A DNA stretch of 64,000 nt from Ruminococcus bromii (GCF_002834225.1 NZ_NNSR01000063.1:62001-126000), one strand, 5' to 3'. Positions 45,160 through 53,965 are shown, numbered from the stretch's first letter. Program-made: numbers and translations. The notes: generated by a model not told the origin, from the sequence alone.

Positions 45160-45585
45160 ATGTTATTCAATTTAATTATGTTAGCTGTTCCGGTAGTATT
45201 CCTTTGTGCGTCTGCAATTCTTGCAGTAAAGGCTTTTGAACACGGCAAGAGCAGAAAGAAAACAGTTCTTACTCAGATTTGCTCATTCGCTGCTGTATTT
45301 GCATTCTGCATGGTATGCCCTATCGTAGCAAGCGCTGCTACAGGTGACGCCGCTGCCGCTACATCGGGTATGGCTGACGGTCTTGCATATATCGGTGCCG
45401 CTCTTGCAACAGGTCTTTCATGTATCGGCGGCGGTATTGCCGTTGGTAACGCTGCTCCTGCCGCTATCGGTGCTACAAGTGAAGATCCTAAGGCATTCGG
45501 TAAAGCAATCATCTTCGTTGTACTTGGTGAAGGTATCGCTATTTACGGTATGCTCGTTTCAATTCTTCTTATCTTTGCAAGATAA
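45160..45585 (+). CDS. atpK: V-type ATPase subunit K (rotor-ring proteolipid)
   Basis: This 141-residue, very hydrophobic protein has four hydrophobic stretches. Only the second pair (about 76-140) resembles the ring proteolipid: glycine-rich GAALATGLSCIGGGIAVG and the ion-binding Glu124 in VLGEGIAIYG. The first pair (1-58) shows no similarity to the second and ends in IVASAA, like a leader. Whether it is cleaved or stays as extra helices decides the ion stoichiometry. The ion (H+ or Na+) cannot be called safely. Confidence 0.88.
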   Translation: MLFNLIMLAVPVVFLCASAILAVKAFEHGKSRKKTVLTQICSFAAVFAFCMVCPIVASAATGDAAAATSGMADGLAYIGAALATGLSCIGGGIAVGNAAPAAIGATSEDPKAFGKAIIFVVLGEGIAIYGMLVSILLIFAR

Positions 45586-45621
45586 TTTAAGCGATTTAAG
45601 TTTCGTTAAGGATTGATTATT

Positions 45622-45930
45622 ATGAAATTTTTTCTTATAAGTGATAATGTCGATACCAAAATGGGTATGAGATTTGCAGGTATTGAAGGCGTAGTTGTTC
45701 ATCAGGAGGATGAGGTACGCAGTGAGCTTGAAAAGGCTATGAACAGGGATGATATTGCAGTTATTCTTATTACGGAAACACTTGTTTCGCTCTGTCCCGA
45801 CCTTATTTATGACCTTAAGCTTAACCGCAAACAGCCGCTTATTGTTGAAATTCCCGACCGTCACGGTAACGGAAGAACCAAGGACAGTATTACAAAATAT
45901 GTTCAGGACGCAATCGGCGTAAAGCTGTAA
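45622..45930 (+). CDS. atpF: V-type ATPase subunit F
   Basis: This 102-residue small Rossmann-like protein of the central stalk starts with KFFLISDNVDTKMGMRFAGI and contains the AVILITETL strand typical of V-type subunit F. ATG 45622 has AAGGA nine bases upstream, so the in-frame TTG at 45613 is not used. Confidence 0.86.
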   Translation: MKFFLISDNVDTKMGMRFAGIEGVVVHQEDEVRSELEKAMNRDDIAVILITETLVSLCPDLIYDLKLNRKQPLIVEIPDRHGNGRTKDSITKYVQDAIGVKL

Positions 45931-45969
45931 TTATCACATATCTGAATTTATTCAGGGAGGTTATTTTTA

Positions 45970-46566
45970 ATGGAAAACTCCAAAAACAAAACAGATAACT
46001 TTCTGAAAGCCATTAAAAAATATGCTGATGAACAAAGAAGTGCCATGCAGACAGAGGTTGCTCAGCTTAAAGAAGAAAAGCTGAAAGAGGCAACCGAAAA
46101 AGGCAGACATGACAGCGAAAAATATATCAAGGACAAACTTGAAGAATCAAGAAACAGACAGACGGGTATTCTTGCAAAGAAAATTCAGGAAGGTCAGAAA
46201 AAACTGTTTCTTGAAAGAGCTGAAATGACTGAAAGCGTATTTAAAAAGGCTGAGGAAAGACTTGTTGAATACACAAAAACATCAGAATATACAAACAGCC
46301 TTGTTAAAAGTGCAAAGGAAGTTGCTAAGCTTTTTGCAGACAACGACTGTGTTGTTTATGTCAACGAAAGAGATATGAAGAACTCAGACAAAATCAAGGC
46401 AGTTTTTGCAGGAAGCACCGAGGTTGTTGCCGACAAATCAATTAAAATCGGCGGAATCAAAGGCTTTTGCAAGGCAATGAATATTGTTGCCGATGAAACT
46501 CTTGACAGCAAGCTCTATGCACAGAAAGAATGGTTTATTGAAAATTCCGGACTGAGTGTGCTTTAA
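45970..46566 (+). CDS. atpE: V-type ATPase subunit E
   Basis: This 198-residue peripheral-stalk subunit has a long charged coiled coil (about 10-105) and a compact C-terminal head (about 110-198, with IKIGGIKGFCKAMNIVADETLDSKL). It should pair with the small G/H-type subunit encoded first in the run. The GGGAGGTT ribosome site is strong. Confidence 0.85.
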   Translation: MENSKNKTDNFLKAIKKYADEQRSAMQTEVAQLKEEKLKEATEKGRHDSEKYIKDKLEESRNRQTGILAKKIQEGQKKLFLERAEMTESVFKKAEERLVEYTKTSEYTNSLVKSAKEVAKLFADNDCVVYVNERDMKNSDKIKAVFAGSTEVVADKSIKIGGIKGFCKAMNIVADETLDSKLYAQKEWFIENSGLSVL

Positions 46567-46608
46567 TCTTGCTGACTGTTAATTTCTTTTGAAAGAGATG
46601 GTAATAAT

Positions 46609-48363
46609 ATGGAAAACAACAATGTTATATATGGAATAAACGGACCTGTTGTTACCGTAAAAAATACCGACAGCTTTGAGATGATGGAAATGGTTCATGT
46701 AGGCAAGCAAAAGCTTGTCGGTGAAATCATCGGTATTACAGACGACATCACAACTATTCAGGTTTATGAGGAAACAACAGGACTTAAACCGGGCGATCCC
46801 GTTGAGGGTACCGGTGCTCCTATGAATGTTCTTCTCGGCCCCGGTATTATTGATAACATCTTTGACGGTATCGAAAGACCGCTGAAGGCTATTGAAGAAG
46901 AAGCAGGTGCGTTTATTAACCGTGGTTCTTCGGTTTCTGCTCTTGATGACAAGAAGCTGTGGAATGTTACAATGAAGGTTAAAGTCGGTGACAAGCTTGA
47001 GGGCGGTCAGATTTACGCTACTCTCCCCGAAACTCCTATCATTGAACACAGACTTATGGTTCCGCCTGAGCTTTCGGGTGAAGTAGTAAAGGTTAATCCC
47101 AATGGCGACTACAAGCTCTTTGATACAGTTGTTGTAATCAAGGATGACGAAGGCGTTGAGCACAACCTTACCCTTTGTCAGCAGTGGCCAATCAGAACTT
47201 CCCGTCCTGTTAAGGAAAGACTTACATCATCTGTTCCGCTTATCACGGGTCAGAGAGTTATTGATACTCTCTTCCCTATCGCAAAGGGCGGTACAGCAGC
47301 TATTCCGGGCGGTTTCGGTACAGGTAAAACAATGACTCAGCACCAGCTTGCAAAGTGGTGCGACGCCGATATCATCATCTATGTCGGTTGCGGTGAGCGT
47401 GGCAACGAGATGAGCCAGGTTCTTGAGGAATTCTCAGAGCTTATTGACCCAAAGTCACAGCGTCCTATGACCGACAGAACCGTACTTATCGCTAACACAT
47501 CAAATATGCCTGTTGCGGCTCGTGAGGCTTCAATTTACACAGGTATTACGCTTGGCGAATATTACAGAGATATGGGTTACCATGTTGCCATGATGGCTGA
47601 CTCAACATCCCGTTGGGCTGAGGCTCTCCGTGAGATTTCAGGCCGACTTGAAGAAATGCCTGCCGAAGAAGGTTTCCCTGCGTACCTTCCTTCAAGACTT
47701 GCCGAGTTCTATGAGCGTGGCGGTCGTGCCGAGGTTCTCAGCGGCGGCGAAGGTTCTGTAACGCTTATCGGTGCGGTTTCTCCGCAGGGTTCAGACTTCT
47801 CTGAGCCTGTAACACAGAACACAAAGCGTTTTACAAGATGTTTCTGGGCTCTTGATAAGGCTCTTGCATATTCAAGACATTATCCTGCCATTAACTGGAT
47901 GGACAGCTACAGCGAATATTTCAATGACCTTGACCCATGGTTTAAGGAAAATCTCGGTGAGGATTTCATCGAATACAGAAACAGAATAAGCGCACTTTTA
48001 CAGGAAGAAAGTTCACTTATGGAAATCGTAAAGCTTATCGGTTCGGATGTACTCCCCGATGACCAGAAGCTTGTAATTGAAACAGCAAGAGTAATTCGTG
48101 TCGGTTTCTTACAACAGAACGCTTTCCATGCCGATGATACTTATGTTCCGCTTGAAAAGCAAAAGCTTATGATGAAAACCATTCTTCATCTTCATGCCAA
48201 AGCTAAGGATATAGTTGCTCAGAATATTCCGCTTTCCAAGATTCTTAACCTTGGTCTGTTTGATAAGCTTACAAAGATGAAGTATGATATTCCTAACAGC
48301 AAGCCTGAAATGTTTGACGATTACATTAAGGAAATTGACGAAAAGCTTGCTGCAATTTCTTGA
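46609..48363 (+). CDS. atpA: V-type ATPase catalytic subunit A
   Basis: This 584-residue catalytic subunit has the A-type bulge domain (about 120-190), P-loop GGFGTGKT near residue 235, and the SRWAEALREISGRLEEMPAEEGFPAYL stretch with the catalytic glutamate region. It hydrolyses or makes ATP in the soluble head. The ribosome site is weak (AAAGAGATGG). No adjacent regulator is seen. Confidence 0.95.
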   Translation: MENNNVIYGINGPVVTVKNTDSFEMMEMVHVGKQKLVGEIIGITDDITTIQVYEETTGLKPGDPVEGTGAPMNVLLGPGIIDNIFDGIERPLKAIEEEAGAFINRGSSVSALDDKKLWNVTMKVKVGDKLEGGQIYATLPETPIIEHRLMVPPELSGEVVKVNPNGDYKLFDTVVVIKDDEGVEHNLTLCQQWPIRTSRPVKERLTSSVPLITGQRVIDTLFPIAKGGTAAIPGGFGTGKTMTQHQLAKWCDADIIIYVGCGERGNEMSQVLEEFSELIDPKSQRPMTDRTVLIANTSNMPVAAREASIYTGITLGEYYRDMGYHVAMMADSTSRWAEALREISGRLEEMPAEEGFPAYLPSRLAEFYERGGRAEVLSGGEGSVTLIGAVSPQGSDFSEPVTQNTKRFTRCFWALDKALAYSRHYPAINWMDSYSEYFNDLDPWFKENLGEDFIEYRNRISALLQEESSLMEIVKLIGSDVLPDDQKLVIETARVIRVGFLQQNAFHADDTYVPLEKQKLMMKTILHLHAKAKDIVAQNIPLSKILNLGLFDKLTKMKYDIPNSKPEMFDDYIKEIDEKLAAIS

Positions 48364-48381
48364 TAAGGAGGGAACGCAATA

Positions 48382-49761
48382 ATGATTATAGATTATGTAG
48401 GCGTTAAAGAAATTAACGGCTCTCTTATAGTTATGGACGGTGTTAAGGGCGTTTCCAACGAGGAAATTGTTGACATTCGTCTTGATAACGGTACAATGCG
48501 TCAGGGTCGTGTCGTTCAGATTGAGGGTGAAAGAATAGTTGTTCAGGTTTTTGAGGGTACAAGAAGAATCAGCCTTAAAAACACAAGAACAAGACTTACA
48601 GGTCATCCTATGGAGATGCCTCTTTCCCCTGAAATTATCGGCCGTGTACTTGACGGTGCGGGCAAACCTATTGACGGACTCGGAGATATTTTCCCTGTTA
48701 AAAAGGCTAATATCAACGGTACTCCTATCAACCCTGTTTCCCGTGTCTATCCTAAAAACTACATCAACACAGGTATTTCAACCATTGATACGCTTATGAC
48801 TCTTATCAGAGGTCAGAAGCTGCCTATCTTCTCCGGCTCAGGTATGAAACATAATGACCTTGCCGTTCAGATTGTAAGACAGGCTAAAATCAGCGGTGCA
48901 AACAGCTCTAACTTCGGTGTTGTATTTGCCGCAATGGGTGTTCAGAAGGATGTTGCCGAATACTTCAAGAAAAGCTTTGAAGAAAGCGGCGTACTTTCAA
49001 GAGTTGTAATGCTTTTGAACCTTTCAAACGATCCTATCATTGAAAGAACTCTCACACCGAGATGTGCTCTTACAATTGCTGAATATCTTGCATTTGAGCT
49101 TGATATGCACATTCTCGTTATTATGACCGATATGACATCTTATGCCGAGGCTCTTCGTGAGTTCTCGTCATCAAAGGGTGAAATTCCGGGCAGAAAGGGT
49201 TACCCGGGCTATCTTTATTCTGACCTTGCATCACTTTATGAGCGTGCAGGTATGATTAAAGGTCACAACGGTTCTGTTACACAGATTCCGATTTTGACAA
49301 TGCCTAACGACGATATTACTCATCCTATCCCCGACCTTACAGGTTACATTACAGAGGGACAGATTGTTCTTGACCGTTCACTTCAGGGACAGGGATTGTA
49401 TCCGCCTGTTAATGTTCTTCCTTCCCTTTCTCGTCTTATGAAGGACGGTATCGGTGAGGGTTACACAAGAGCCGATCACCAGCCTCTTGCAAACCAGCTT
49501 TTCGCTTCTTATGCAAAGGTAATTGATGCAAGATCGCTTGCATCTGTTATCGGTGAAGAGGAGCTTTCTCCTACTGATAAGAAGTACATTGAGTTTGGCA
49601 GATTGTTTGAATCAAAGTTCGTTAATCAGGGCTTTAATGAAAACAGAAGTATTGAACAGAGTCTTGACCTTGGTTGGGAATTGCTTTCAACATTGCCGAG
49701 AGCAGAACTTGACCGTGTTGACGATGCTTTACTTGATCAGTACTATAAAGGTGACAAATAA
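48382..49761 (+). CDS. atpB: V-type ATPase non-catalytic subunit B
   Basis: This 459-residue subunit alternates with A in the hexameric head. It lacks the classic P-loop ([17 protein letters not shown] at the equivalent place), as normal for B. It has [41 protein letters not shown]. The AAGGAGGG site is strong, 19 bases after subunit A. Confidence 0.95.
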   Translation: MIIDYVGVKEINGSLIVMDGVKGVSNEEIVDIRLDNGTMRQGRVVQIEGERIVVQVFEGTRRISLKNTRTRLTGHPMEMPLSPEIIGRVLDGAGKPIDGLGDIFPVKKANINGTPINPVSRVYPKNYINTGISTIDTLMTLIRGQKLPIFSGSGMKHNDLAVQIVRQAKISGANSSNFGVVFAAMGVQKDVAEYFKKSFEESGVLSRVVMLLNLSNDPIIERTLTPRCALTIAEYLAFELDMHILVIMTDMTSYAEALREFSSSKGEIPGRKGYPGYLYSDLASLYERAGMIKGHNGSVTQIPILTMPNDDITHPIPDLTGYITEGQIVLDRSLQGQGLYPPVNVLPSLSRLMKDGIGEGYTRADHQPLANQLFASYAKVIDARSLASVIGEEELSPTDKKYIEFGRLFESKFVNQGFNENRSIEQSLDLGWELLSTLPRAELDRVDDALLDQYYKGDK

Positions 49762-49789
49762 TCGTTTGAAGAAAGGAGTGTGAGCATTT

Positions 49790-50452
49790 ATGGCAGTACA
49801 GACAGTACCTACCAAGGGTAATCTTATGAATACTAAGAAATCCCTTGCACTCGCCAAAAACGGCTATGAACTGTTGGACAGAAAGCGTAACATTCTCATC
49901 AGAGAAATGATGACGCTTATCGACCATGCAAACGCAATCCAGCAGAAAATTGATGACGCTTATGCAGAGGCTTACACAGCACTTCAAACGGCAAATGTTA
50001 CCAACGGCTTTTGTGAAGATATTTCTAACGCTATTCCCTATGAGAACGGCTTGAAGCTTGATTCAAGAAGTGTTATGGGTGTTGAAATTCCGATTCTCAC
50101 TATTGAGGAACGAGAGGACCATAACTACCTACACTACGGTCTGCGCACAACAAATTCGGCAATTGATAAGGTTTATACGAAATTTACCGAAGTTAAAAAT
50201 CTTACAGTTGAGCTTGCCGAGATTGAGAACAGCGTTTACCGCCTTGCCGATTCAATCAAGAAAACTCAGAAGAGAGCAAACGCTCTCAAGAACATTATGA
50301 TTCCCCGTTTTGAGGAAACAGTTAAGTTCATTTCCGACGCACTTGACGAAAAGGATCGTGAGGAATTCAGCCGACTCAAGGTAATCAAGAAGAAAAAGCA
50401 AAAAGATGCTGCTTTGAAAAAAGCTAAAGAATTAAGTGCTGAAAGCGCATAA
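49790..50452 (+). CDS. atpD: V-type ATPase central-stalk subunit D
   Basis: This 220-residue rotor-shaft protein is an antiparallel coiled coil. It starts with VPTKGNLMNTKKSLALAKNGYELLDRKRNIL and ends in a basic, low-complexity tail (KKKKQKDAALKKAKELSAESA). It is the last gene of the run, followed by a strong terminator. The gene order (G/H, C, I, K, F, E, A, B, D) is not the enterococcal ntp order. Confidence 0.92.
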   Translation: MAVQTVPTKGNLMNTKKSLALAKNGYELLDRKRNILIREMMTLIDHANAIQQKIDDAYAEAYTALQTANVTNGFCEDISNAIPYENGLKLDSRSVMGVEIPILTIEEREDHNYLHYGLRTTNSAIDKVYTKFTEVKNLTVELAEIENSVYRLADSIKKTQKRANALKNIMIPRFEETVKFISDALDEKDREEFSRLKVIKKKKQKDAALKKAKELSAESA

Positions 50453-50458
50453 ATTATC

Positions 50459-50488
50459 AGCCCGACCGTAATTTGGTCGGGCTGTTTT
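50459..50488 (+). terminator. Terminator of the V-ATPase run
   Basis: AGCCCGACC (50459-50467) pairs with GGTCGGGCT (50475-50483), followed by GTTTT. Confidence 0.9.
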
Positions 50489-50504
50489 AATGTGTCAACA
50501 TAAT

Positions 50505-50540
50505 AAAACGGATTGGCATTTTATTGAGCCAATCCGTTTT
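50505..50540. terminator. Second terminator-like hairpin, serving the minus-strand gene
   Basis: A perfect 13-bp stem (50505-50517 with 50528-50540) lies next to the end of the minus-strand membrane-protein gene. Its U-tract is weak, so it may act in both directions together with the preceding hairpin. Confidence 0.7.
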
Positions 50541-50543
50541 GTT

Positions 50544-50990
50544 TTAGATGTTGTGAATAAGCTGTTGTTTCTTTTTTGTTCGGTATTTTATAAATACCGA
50601 AACAATACATTCTGCAAAAACAACTATTGCAATCCCTGAAATAAGGTAGGCAAACATACCAAATGATGCCTTTGCCATAACAATTCCAAGTATGTCCGTT
50701 CCCTGTTTTATTGGTACGCTTATGCTGTTAATTGATTGATACGCCCAACACCATGCGATAATACCGTTGATAATGTTGGATACAGCAAGCACAGTAATAA
50801 CAGTACCGTATATTTTCATTTTCTTTATGTTGTGATGAAATATAAATACAAACAAAAGCTGTGCTAACAAGAGAATAAAAAATACAATCGAATTTCTTAT
50901 AACAGGTATTTGGGTCAGTAAAGACGAAAGTGCCGAAAAAATAAAAAGAACAGTTAAAAATATTTCACTTATTTTCATATTCCACTTCAC
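50544..50990 (-). CDS. Four-span membrane protein of unknown function
   Basis: This roughly 148-residue protein is mostly four hydrophobic helices (about 8-28, 32-52, 60-80, 105-135) with a basic tail (KYRTKKKQQ). I do not recognise the family. GTG 50990 overlaps the stop of the upstream gene by 4 bases (GTGA), and an ATG at 50978 is an alternative. It is translationally coupled to the small signal-peptide protein upstream, so the two probably work together at the membrane. Confidence 0.6.
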   Translation of the reverse strand: MKWNMKISEIFLTVLFIFSALSSLLTQIPVIRNSIVFFILLLAQLLFVFIFHHNIKKMKIYGTVITVLAVSNIINGIIAWCWAYQSINSISVPIKQGTDILGIVMAKASFGMFAYLISGIAIVVFAECIVSVFIKYRTKKKQQLIHNI

Positions 50991-51310
50991 TTTCTGTCAA
51001 GTTTTCTTCTGTGCATTTTCTCTTTTGTCTTTGTACCCTTTGCTTTGAAAATAATCAAATATCCTGCAAGAAGTGCGAGGAATGTTGTCTGAGTATAAAA
51101 CAATGCGTAATCCTCGCTTGAAAAGCCCTTGCCGTGCTTTACGGGCTTGTCCTCGGGCTTTTCTGTGGGAATAGGCTCAATGCCGTCATAATTACCCGAA
51201 ATCACCGCCTCATCGAGCGAAGATGCCGCAGATACACTTACACAAAAGGCTGATGAAAAAGTCATCAGAACAGCCATTAACAAGATGATTATAAATTTAG
51301 TCTTTCTCAT
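50987..51310 (-). CDS. Small secreted/membrane protein with signal peptide and C-terminal anchor
   Basis: This 107-residue protein has a signal peptide (about 1-29, ending VSAA), a short acidic/proline-rich outer part (about 30-65), one membrane helix (about 70-90) and a basic tail (TKEKMHRRKLDRK). It looks like a single-span surface protein. No family is recognised. It is the first gene of a pair with the four-span protein. Upstream, 51311-51391 holds a weak TTGTGT-16-TATTTT promoter. Confidence 0.6.
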   Translation of the reverse strand: MRKTKFIIILLMAVLMTFSSAFCVSVSAASSLDEAVISGNYDGIEPIPTEKPEDKPVKHGKGFSSEDYALFYTQTTFLALLAGYLIIFKAKGTKTKEKMHRRKLDRK

Positions 51311-51391
51311 AATATTTCCCTTTGTAAAAATTAAGATTTAAAATAACTACAGTTAATTGTAACACAAGAGAAATATATATGCAACTGCTCT

Positions 51392-51715
51392 TTATTCTTC
51401 TGTCCAAACCTCTTTTGCCATATTGAAAGCTGCCCAAGCTTTTGACCATCCTGCATAGAATGCGGAATGAGTGATGATTTCTGCAATTTCTTCCTTTGTA
51501 ATGCCGTTGTTTTTGGCTGACATAAGATGATACTTAAAAGAAGAATCTACAAGTCCCTGTGACATAAGTGCAACAACTGTAACAAGTGAACGGTCACGAA
51601 GTGAAAGTTTGTCTTCCCTACTCCACACTTCACCGAAAAGCACATCGTCATTAATTTCTGCAAATTTCGGTGCAAACTCACCGAGTTTATCTCTTCCTGC
51701 TGTCTGTTTTACCAT
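51392..51715 (-). CDS. Carboxymuconolactone decarboxylase-family protein
   Basis: This 107-residue all-helical protein matches the CMD family (WSREDKLSLRDRSLVTVVALMSQG, then ITKEEIAEIITHSAFYAGWSKAWAAFN). It contains no cysteine, so it cannot be an AhpD-type thiol peroxidase partner. It keeps the histidine (ITHSAFYAG) of the decarboxylase-like branch, whose substrates are mostly unknown. Genes of this family are repeatedly found under MerR-type carbonyl-responsive regulators. It lies 47 bases after the DXS-like gene on the same strand with no hairpin between. TTAGGAGTG is a good ribosome site. Confidence 0.82.
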   Translation of the reverse strand: MVKQTAGRDKLGEFAPKFAEINDDVLFGEVWSREDKLSLRDRSLVTVVALMSQGLVDSSFKYHLMSAKNNGITKEEIAEIITHSAFYAGWSKAWAAFNMAKEVWTEE

Positions 51716-51762
51716 TGATATTCACTCCTAAAATTCGTTTATAATAGTTATTTTTAAATTAT

Positions 51763-53520
51763 TTAAATCAAAGCGACTGCATCTTCGGCAATCTGTTCGG
51801 GTGTGAGGCGGTTTTCTTTGAGGACATCGGCAGGATTATATCTGTCAAGGAATTCCTTTTTAAGACCGAAATTGATAACCTTAACATCTGACGGACCGTA
51901 GAAACGGGCAATCTTCTCACCAAATCCGCCGTCAATCACACCGTCTTCAAGTGTTACAACAACATCGTGATCTTTCTTGAGGCTTTCAAGAAGCTCTGTA
52001 TCAACGCCTGTAATGTAGTAAGGATTGATAAGAGTAGGTGCTGTACCTGTTTTTTCTTCAATAAGCTTTGCAGCCTGTTCGCCCATTACATAGAATGAAC
52101 CGAGTGCGATTACGGCAATCTTACCGCCCTGCTGAGCAACTTCATATTTATTAAGTTCTGCAAAATTCTTTGTGCAAGGCTTGCCTGTCGAAACAAGTTC
52201 TGCAACAGGCACACGAATTGCAACAGGATAATCTGTCTGCTCAATGCTCCAGTCGAGGACTGCAAGGTAATCTTCCTTAGTTGTCGGAGCGATATAAACA
52301 AGGTTAGGAATGTTTGAAATCATGGGAATATCAAAAATTCCGAGGTGTGTAACATCTGTCATACCGTTTACCGACGCAGTTTGCACGAGGATTGTTGCAG
52401 GGTTTGAATCAATGCACAAGTCCTGTGAAAGCTGATCGTAGGTCCTCTGAATGAATGAGCTGTAAACATTGAATACGGGCTTGCCACCATTCTTTGCGAT
52501 AGCAGATGCCATTGCAACGGCTGTCTGTTCTGCGATGCCTACATCAAGAAACTGTCTGCCGAATGCTTTTCTCTCATCAGGAGTAAAGTCGTAAAGTGCC
52601 GGAGTGCCGGCTGTAATCGCCACAACTGACTTGTCAGACTTCATCTTATTTCTAAGATAATCTGTTGTAATTGAGCTGTAGTCCTCCTCATCAGGAAAAT
52701 TAACAGTAGTTTTGCCTGTTTCAATATCAAACGGCATACACCAATGCCAGCTTTCTTTGTCGGTTTCAGCAGGCTTATAACCTTTACCTTTAAGAGTGTT
52801 AATATGAACAACAACAGGATGATCAATGTCTTTTACAGACTTAAAAGCCTTGATAAGCTCTTCAATATTGTTGCCGTCCTTGACATATACATAATCAAGC
52901 CCCATTGACTTGAAAATGTTACATTCAGCCTTGCCGTCTGTGTCACGAAGAAGTTTGAGATTTTTATAGAGTCCGCCGTGATTTTCTGCAATTGACATTT
53001 GGTTATCATTTGCTATAATAATCAGGTTAGAATCCATTTCACCGGCAACATTAAAACCTTCAAGAGCCTCACCGCCGCTGATTGAGCCGTCACCGATGAG
53101 TGCAATAACATTACCTTTGCCGTTTGTTACATCTCTGCCCCTTGCAAGTCCGCAGGCAAGGCTGACAGAGGTTGATGTATGACCGACAGTAAACATATCG
53201 TGTTCGCTCTCTATGGGGCTTGAATAGCCTGTTACATCATCGTAATGCTCCTGTGCAATATATGCCTCTTTTCTGCCTGTGAGGATTTTATGAGGATATG
53301 ACTGGTGTGATACATCAAACACAAACTTGTCATGTGGTGAATCAAAAACATAATGAAGGGCAATTGTAGCCTCTACAATACCGAAATTCGGACCGAAGTG
53401 ACCGCCGTGGACACTTGCACGGTGAAGTAAAGCGTCACGCATCTCCGATGCAAGAGCGTTAAGCTCATCAAGACTGAGCTTCTTAACATCCTGCGGTCCG
53501 TTTATTTTTTCAATATACAT
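51763..53520 (-). CDS. DXS-like transketolase, probable divergent paralogue
   Basis: This 585-residue ThDP enzyme aligns over its length with 1-deoxy-D-xylulose-5-phosphate synthase. The motifs GGH (39-41), GHTSTSVS (113-120) and GDGSISGG (143-150) are conserved, and the ThDP-activating Glu is at 331 (IAEQ). It departs from real DXS at diagnostic places: the GPxDGH motif reads VKDGNN (213-218) and YPRG reads RVPVA (436-440). In the loop before THLG (391-394) the aspartate is shifted by one. Those residues line the acceptor and donor pocket, so a different substrate is plausible. It shares a MerR-type promoter with the CMD gene. Confidence 0.82.
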   Translation of the reverse strand: MYIEKINGPQDVKKLSLDELNALASEMRDALLHRASVHGGHFGPNFGIVEATIALHYVFDSPHDKFVFDVSHQSYPHKILTGRKEAYIAQEHYDDVTGYSSPIESEHDMFTVGHTSTSVSLACGLARGRDVTNGKGNVIALIGDGSISGGEALEGFNVAGEMDSNLIIIANDNQMSIAENHGGLYKNLKLLRDTDGKAECNIFKSMGLDYVYVKDGNNIEELIKAFKSVKDIDHPVVVHINTLKGKGYKPAETDKESWHWCMPFDIETGKTTVNFPDEEDYSSITTDYLRNKMKSDKSVVAITAGTPALYDFTPDERKAFGRQFLDVGIAEQTAVAMASAIAKNGGKPVFNVYSSFIQRTYDQLSQDLCIDSNPATILVQTASVNGMTDVTHLGIFDIPMISNIPNLVYIAPTTKEDYLAVLDWSIEQTDYPVAIRVPVAELVSTGKPCTKNFAELNKYEVAQQGGKIAVIALGSFYVMGEQAAKLIEEKTGTAPTLINPYYITGVDTELLESLKKDHDVVVTLEDGVIDGGFGEKIARFYGPSDVKVINFGLKKEFLDRYNPADVLKENRLTPEQIAEDAVALI

Positions 53521-53584
53521 TGTAATCAGAGCTCCTTATCGCATAAATTTTAAATATAAATCAGAGAAGTTTCTCTTTGGCTTT

Positions 53585-53615
53585 ATTATACAGCCTAAAG
53601 CTAACTTTAGGTCAA
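53585..53615 (-). promoter_or_regulatory. MerR-type promoter with dyad in a 19-bp spacer
   Basis: Minus-strand TTGACC (53610-53615) and TATAAT (53585-53590) are 19 bp apart, longer than the normal 17. A perfect dyad CCTAAAG-N4-CTTTAGG (53594-53611) fills the spacer. This overlong spacer with central symmetry is the hallmark of MerR-family activation. The sequence resembles, from memory, the CTTAAAG-N4-CTTTAAG site of Bacillus AdhR. The regulator gene is not in the window. Confidence 0.8.
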
Positions 53616-53709
53616 GAGTTTTTTTAACATCTTTTGCAAATTAGTGTCTGCCATTGATGCTTACAAAACCTGTACGAAAAATGTAACCCACCGAAAGACT
53701 GATACAACG

Positions 53710-53742
53710 GAAAAAGGCACTTACAAGATTATGCAAGCACCT
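53710..53742 (-). terminator. Terminator after tRNA-Gln (TTG)
   Basis: An 11-bp stem with G-U pairs (53715-53725 with 53732-53742) is followed by a U-run on the minus strand. Confidence 0.75.
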
Positions 53743-53747
53743 TTTTA

Positions 53748-53822
53748 TGGCTGAGCCGGCGGGATTCGAACCCACGGGTGACGGAGTCAAAGTCCGTTGC
53801 CTTACCGCTTGGCGACGGCTCA
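53748..53822 (-). tRNA. tRNA-Gln (anticodon TTG)
   Basis: The acceptor TGAGCCG/CGGCTCA type pairs perfectly, the anticodon loop is CTTTGAC, and CCA is encoded. It is the last tRNA of the cluster, behind an internal terminator. Confidence 0.95.
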
Positions 53823-53846
53823 GTATATATTAAATTCTTCCGTTGT

Positions 53847-53883
53847 TAAAAAAACAAGCCGCTAAAGGAAAAACTTCAGCGGC
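53847..53883 (-). terminator. Terminator between tRNA-Lys and tRNA-Gln
   Basis: A 10-bp stem with one mismatch (53858-53867 with 53874-53883) is followed by a run of U on the minus strand. tRNA-Gln then begins only 24 bases on, so read-through must feed it. Confidence 0.75.
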
Positions 53884-53886
53884 CGT

Positions 53887-53962
53887 TGGTGACCCATCGG
53901 AGATTCGAACTCCGGACACCTTGATTAAAAGTCAAGTGCTCTGCCAACTGAGCTAATGAGTC
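53887..53962 (-). tRNA. tRNA-Lys (anticodon TTT)
   Basis: The acceptor GACTCAT pairs with ATGGGTC, the anticodon loop is CTTTTAA, and CCA is encoded. Confidence 0.95.
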
Positions 53963-53965
53963 AAA

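Noticed and set aside
46579..47163. A 194-residue antisense frame across V-ATPase subunit A
   Set aside because: The sense strand carries the conserved A subunit; the antisense frame is a coding shadow.
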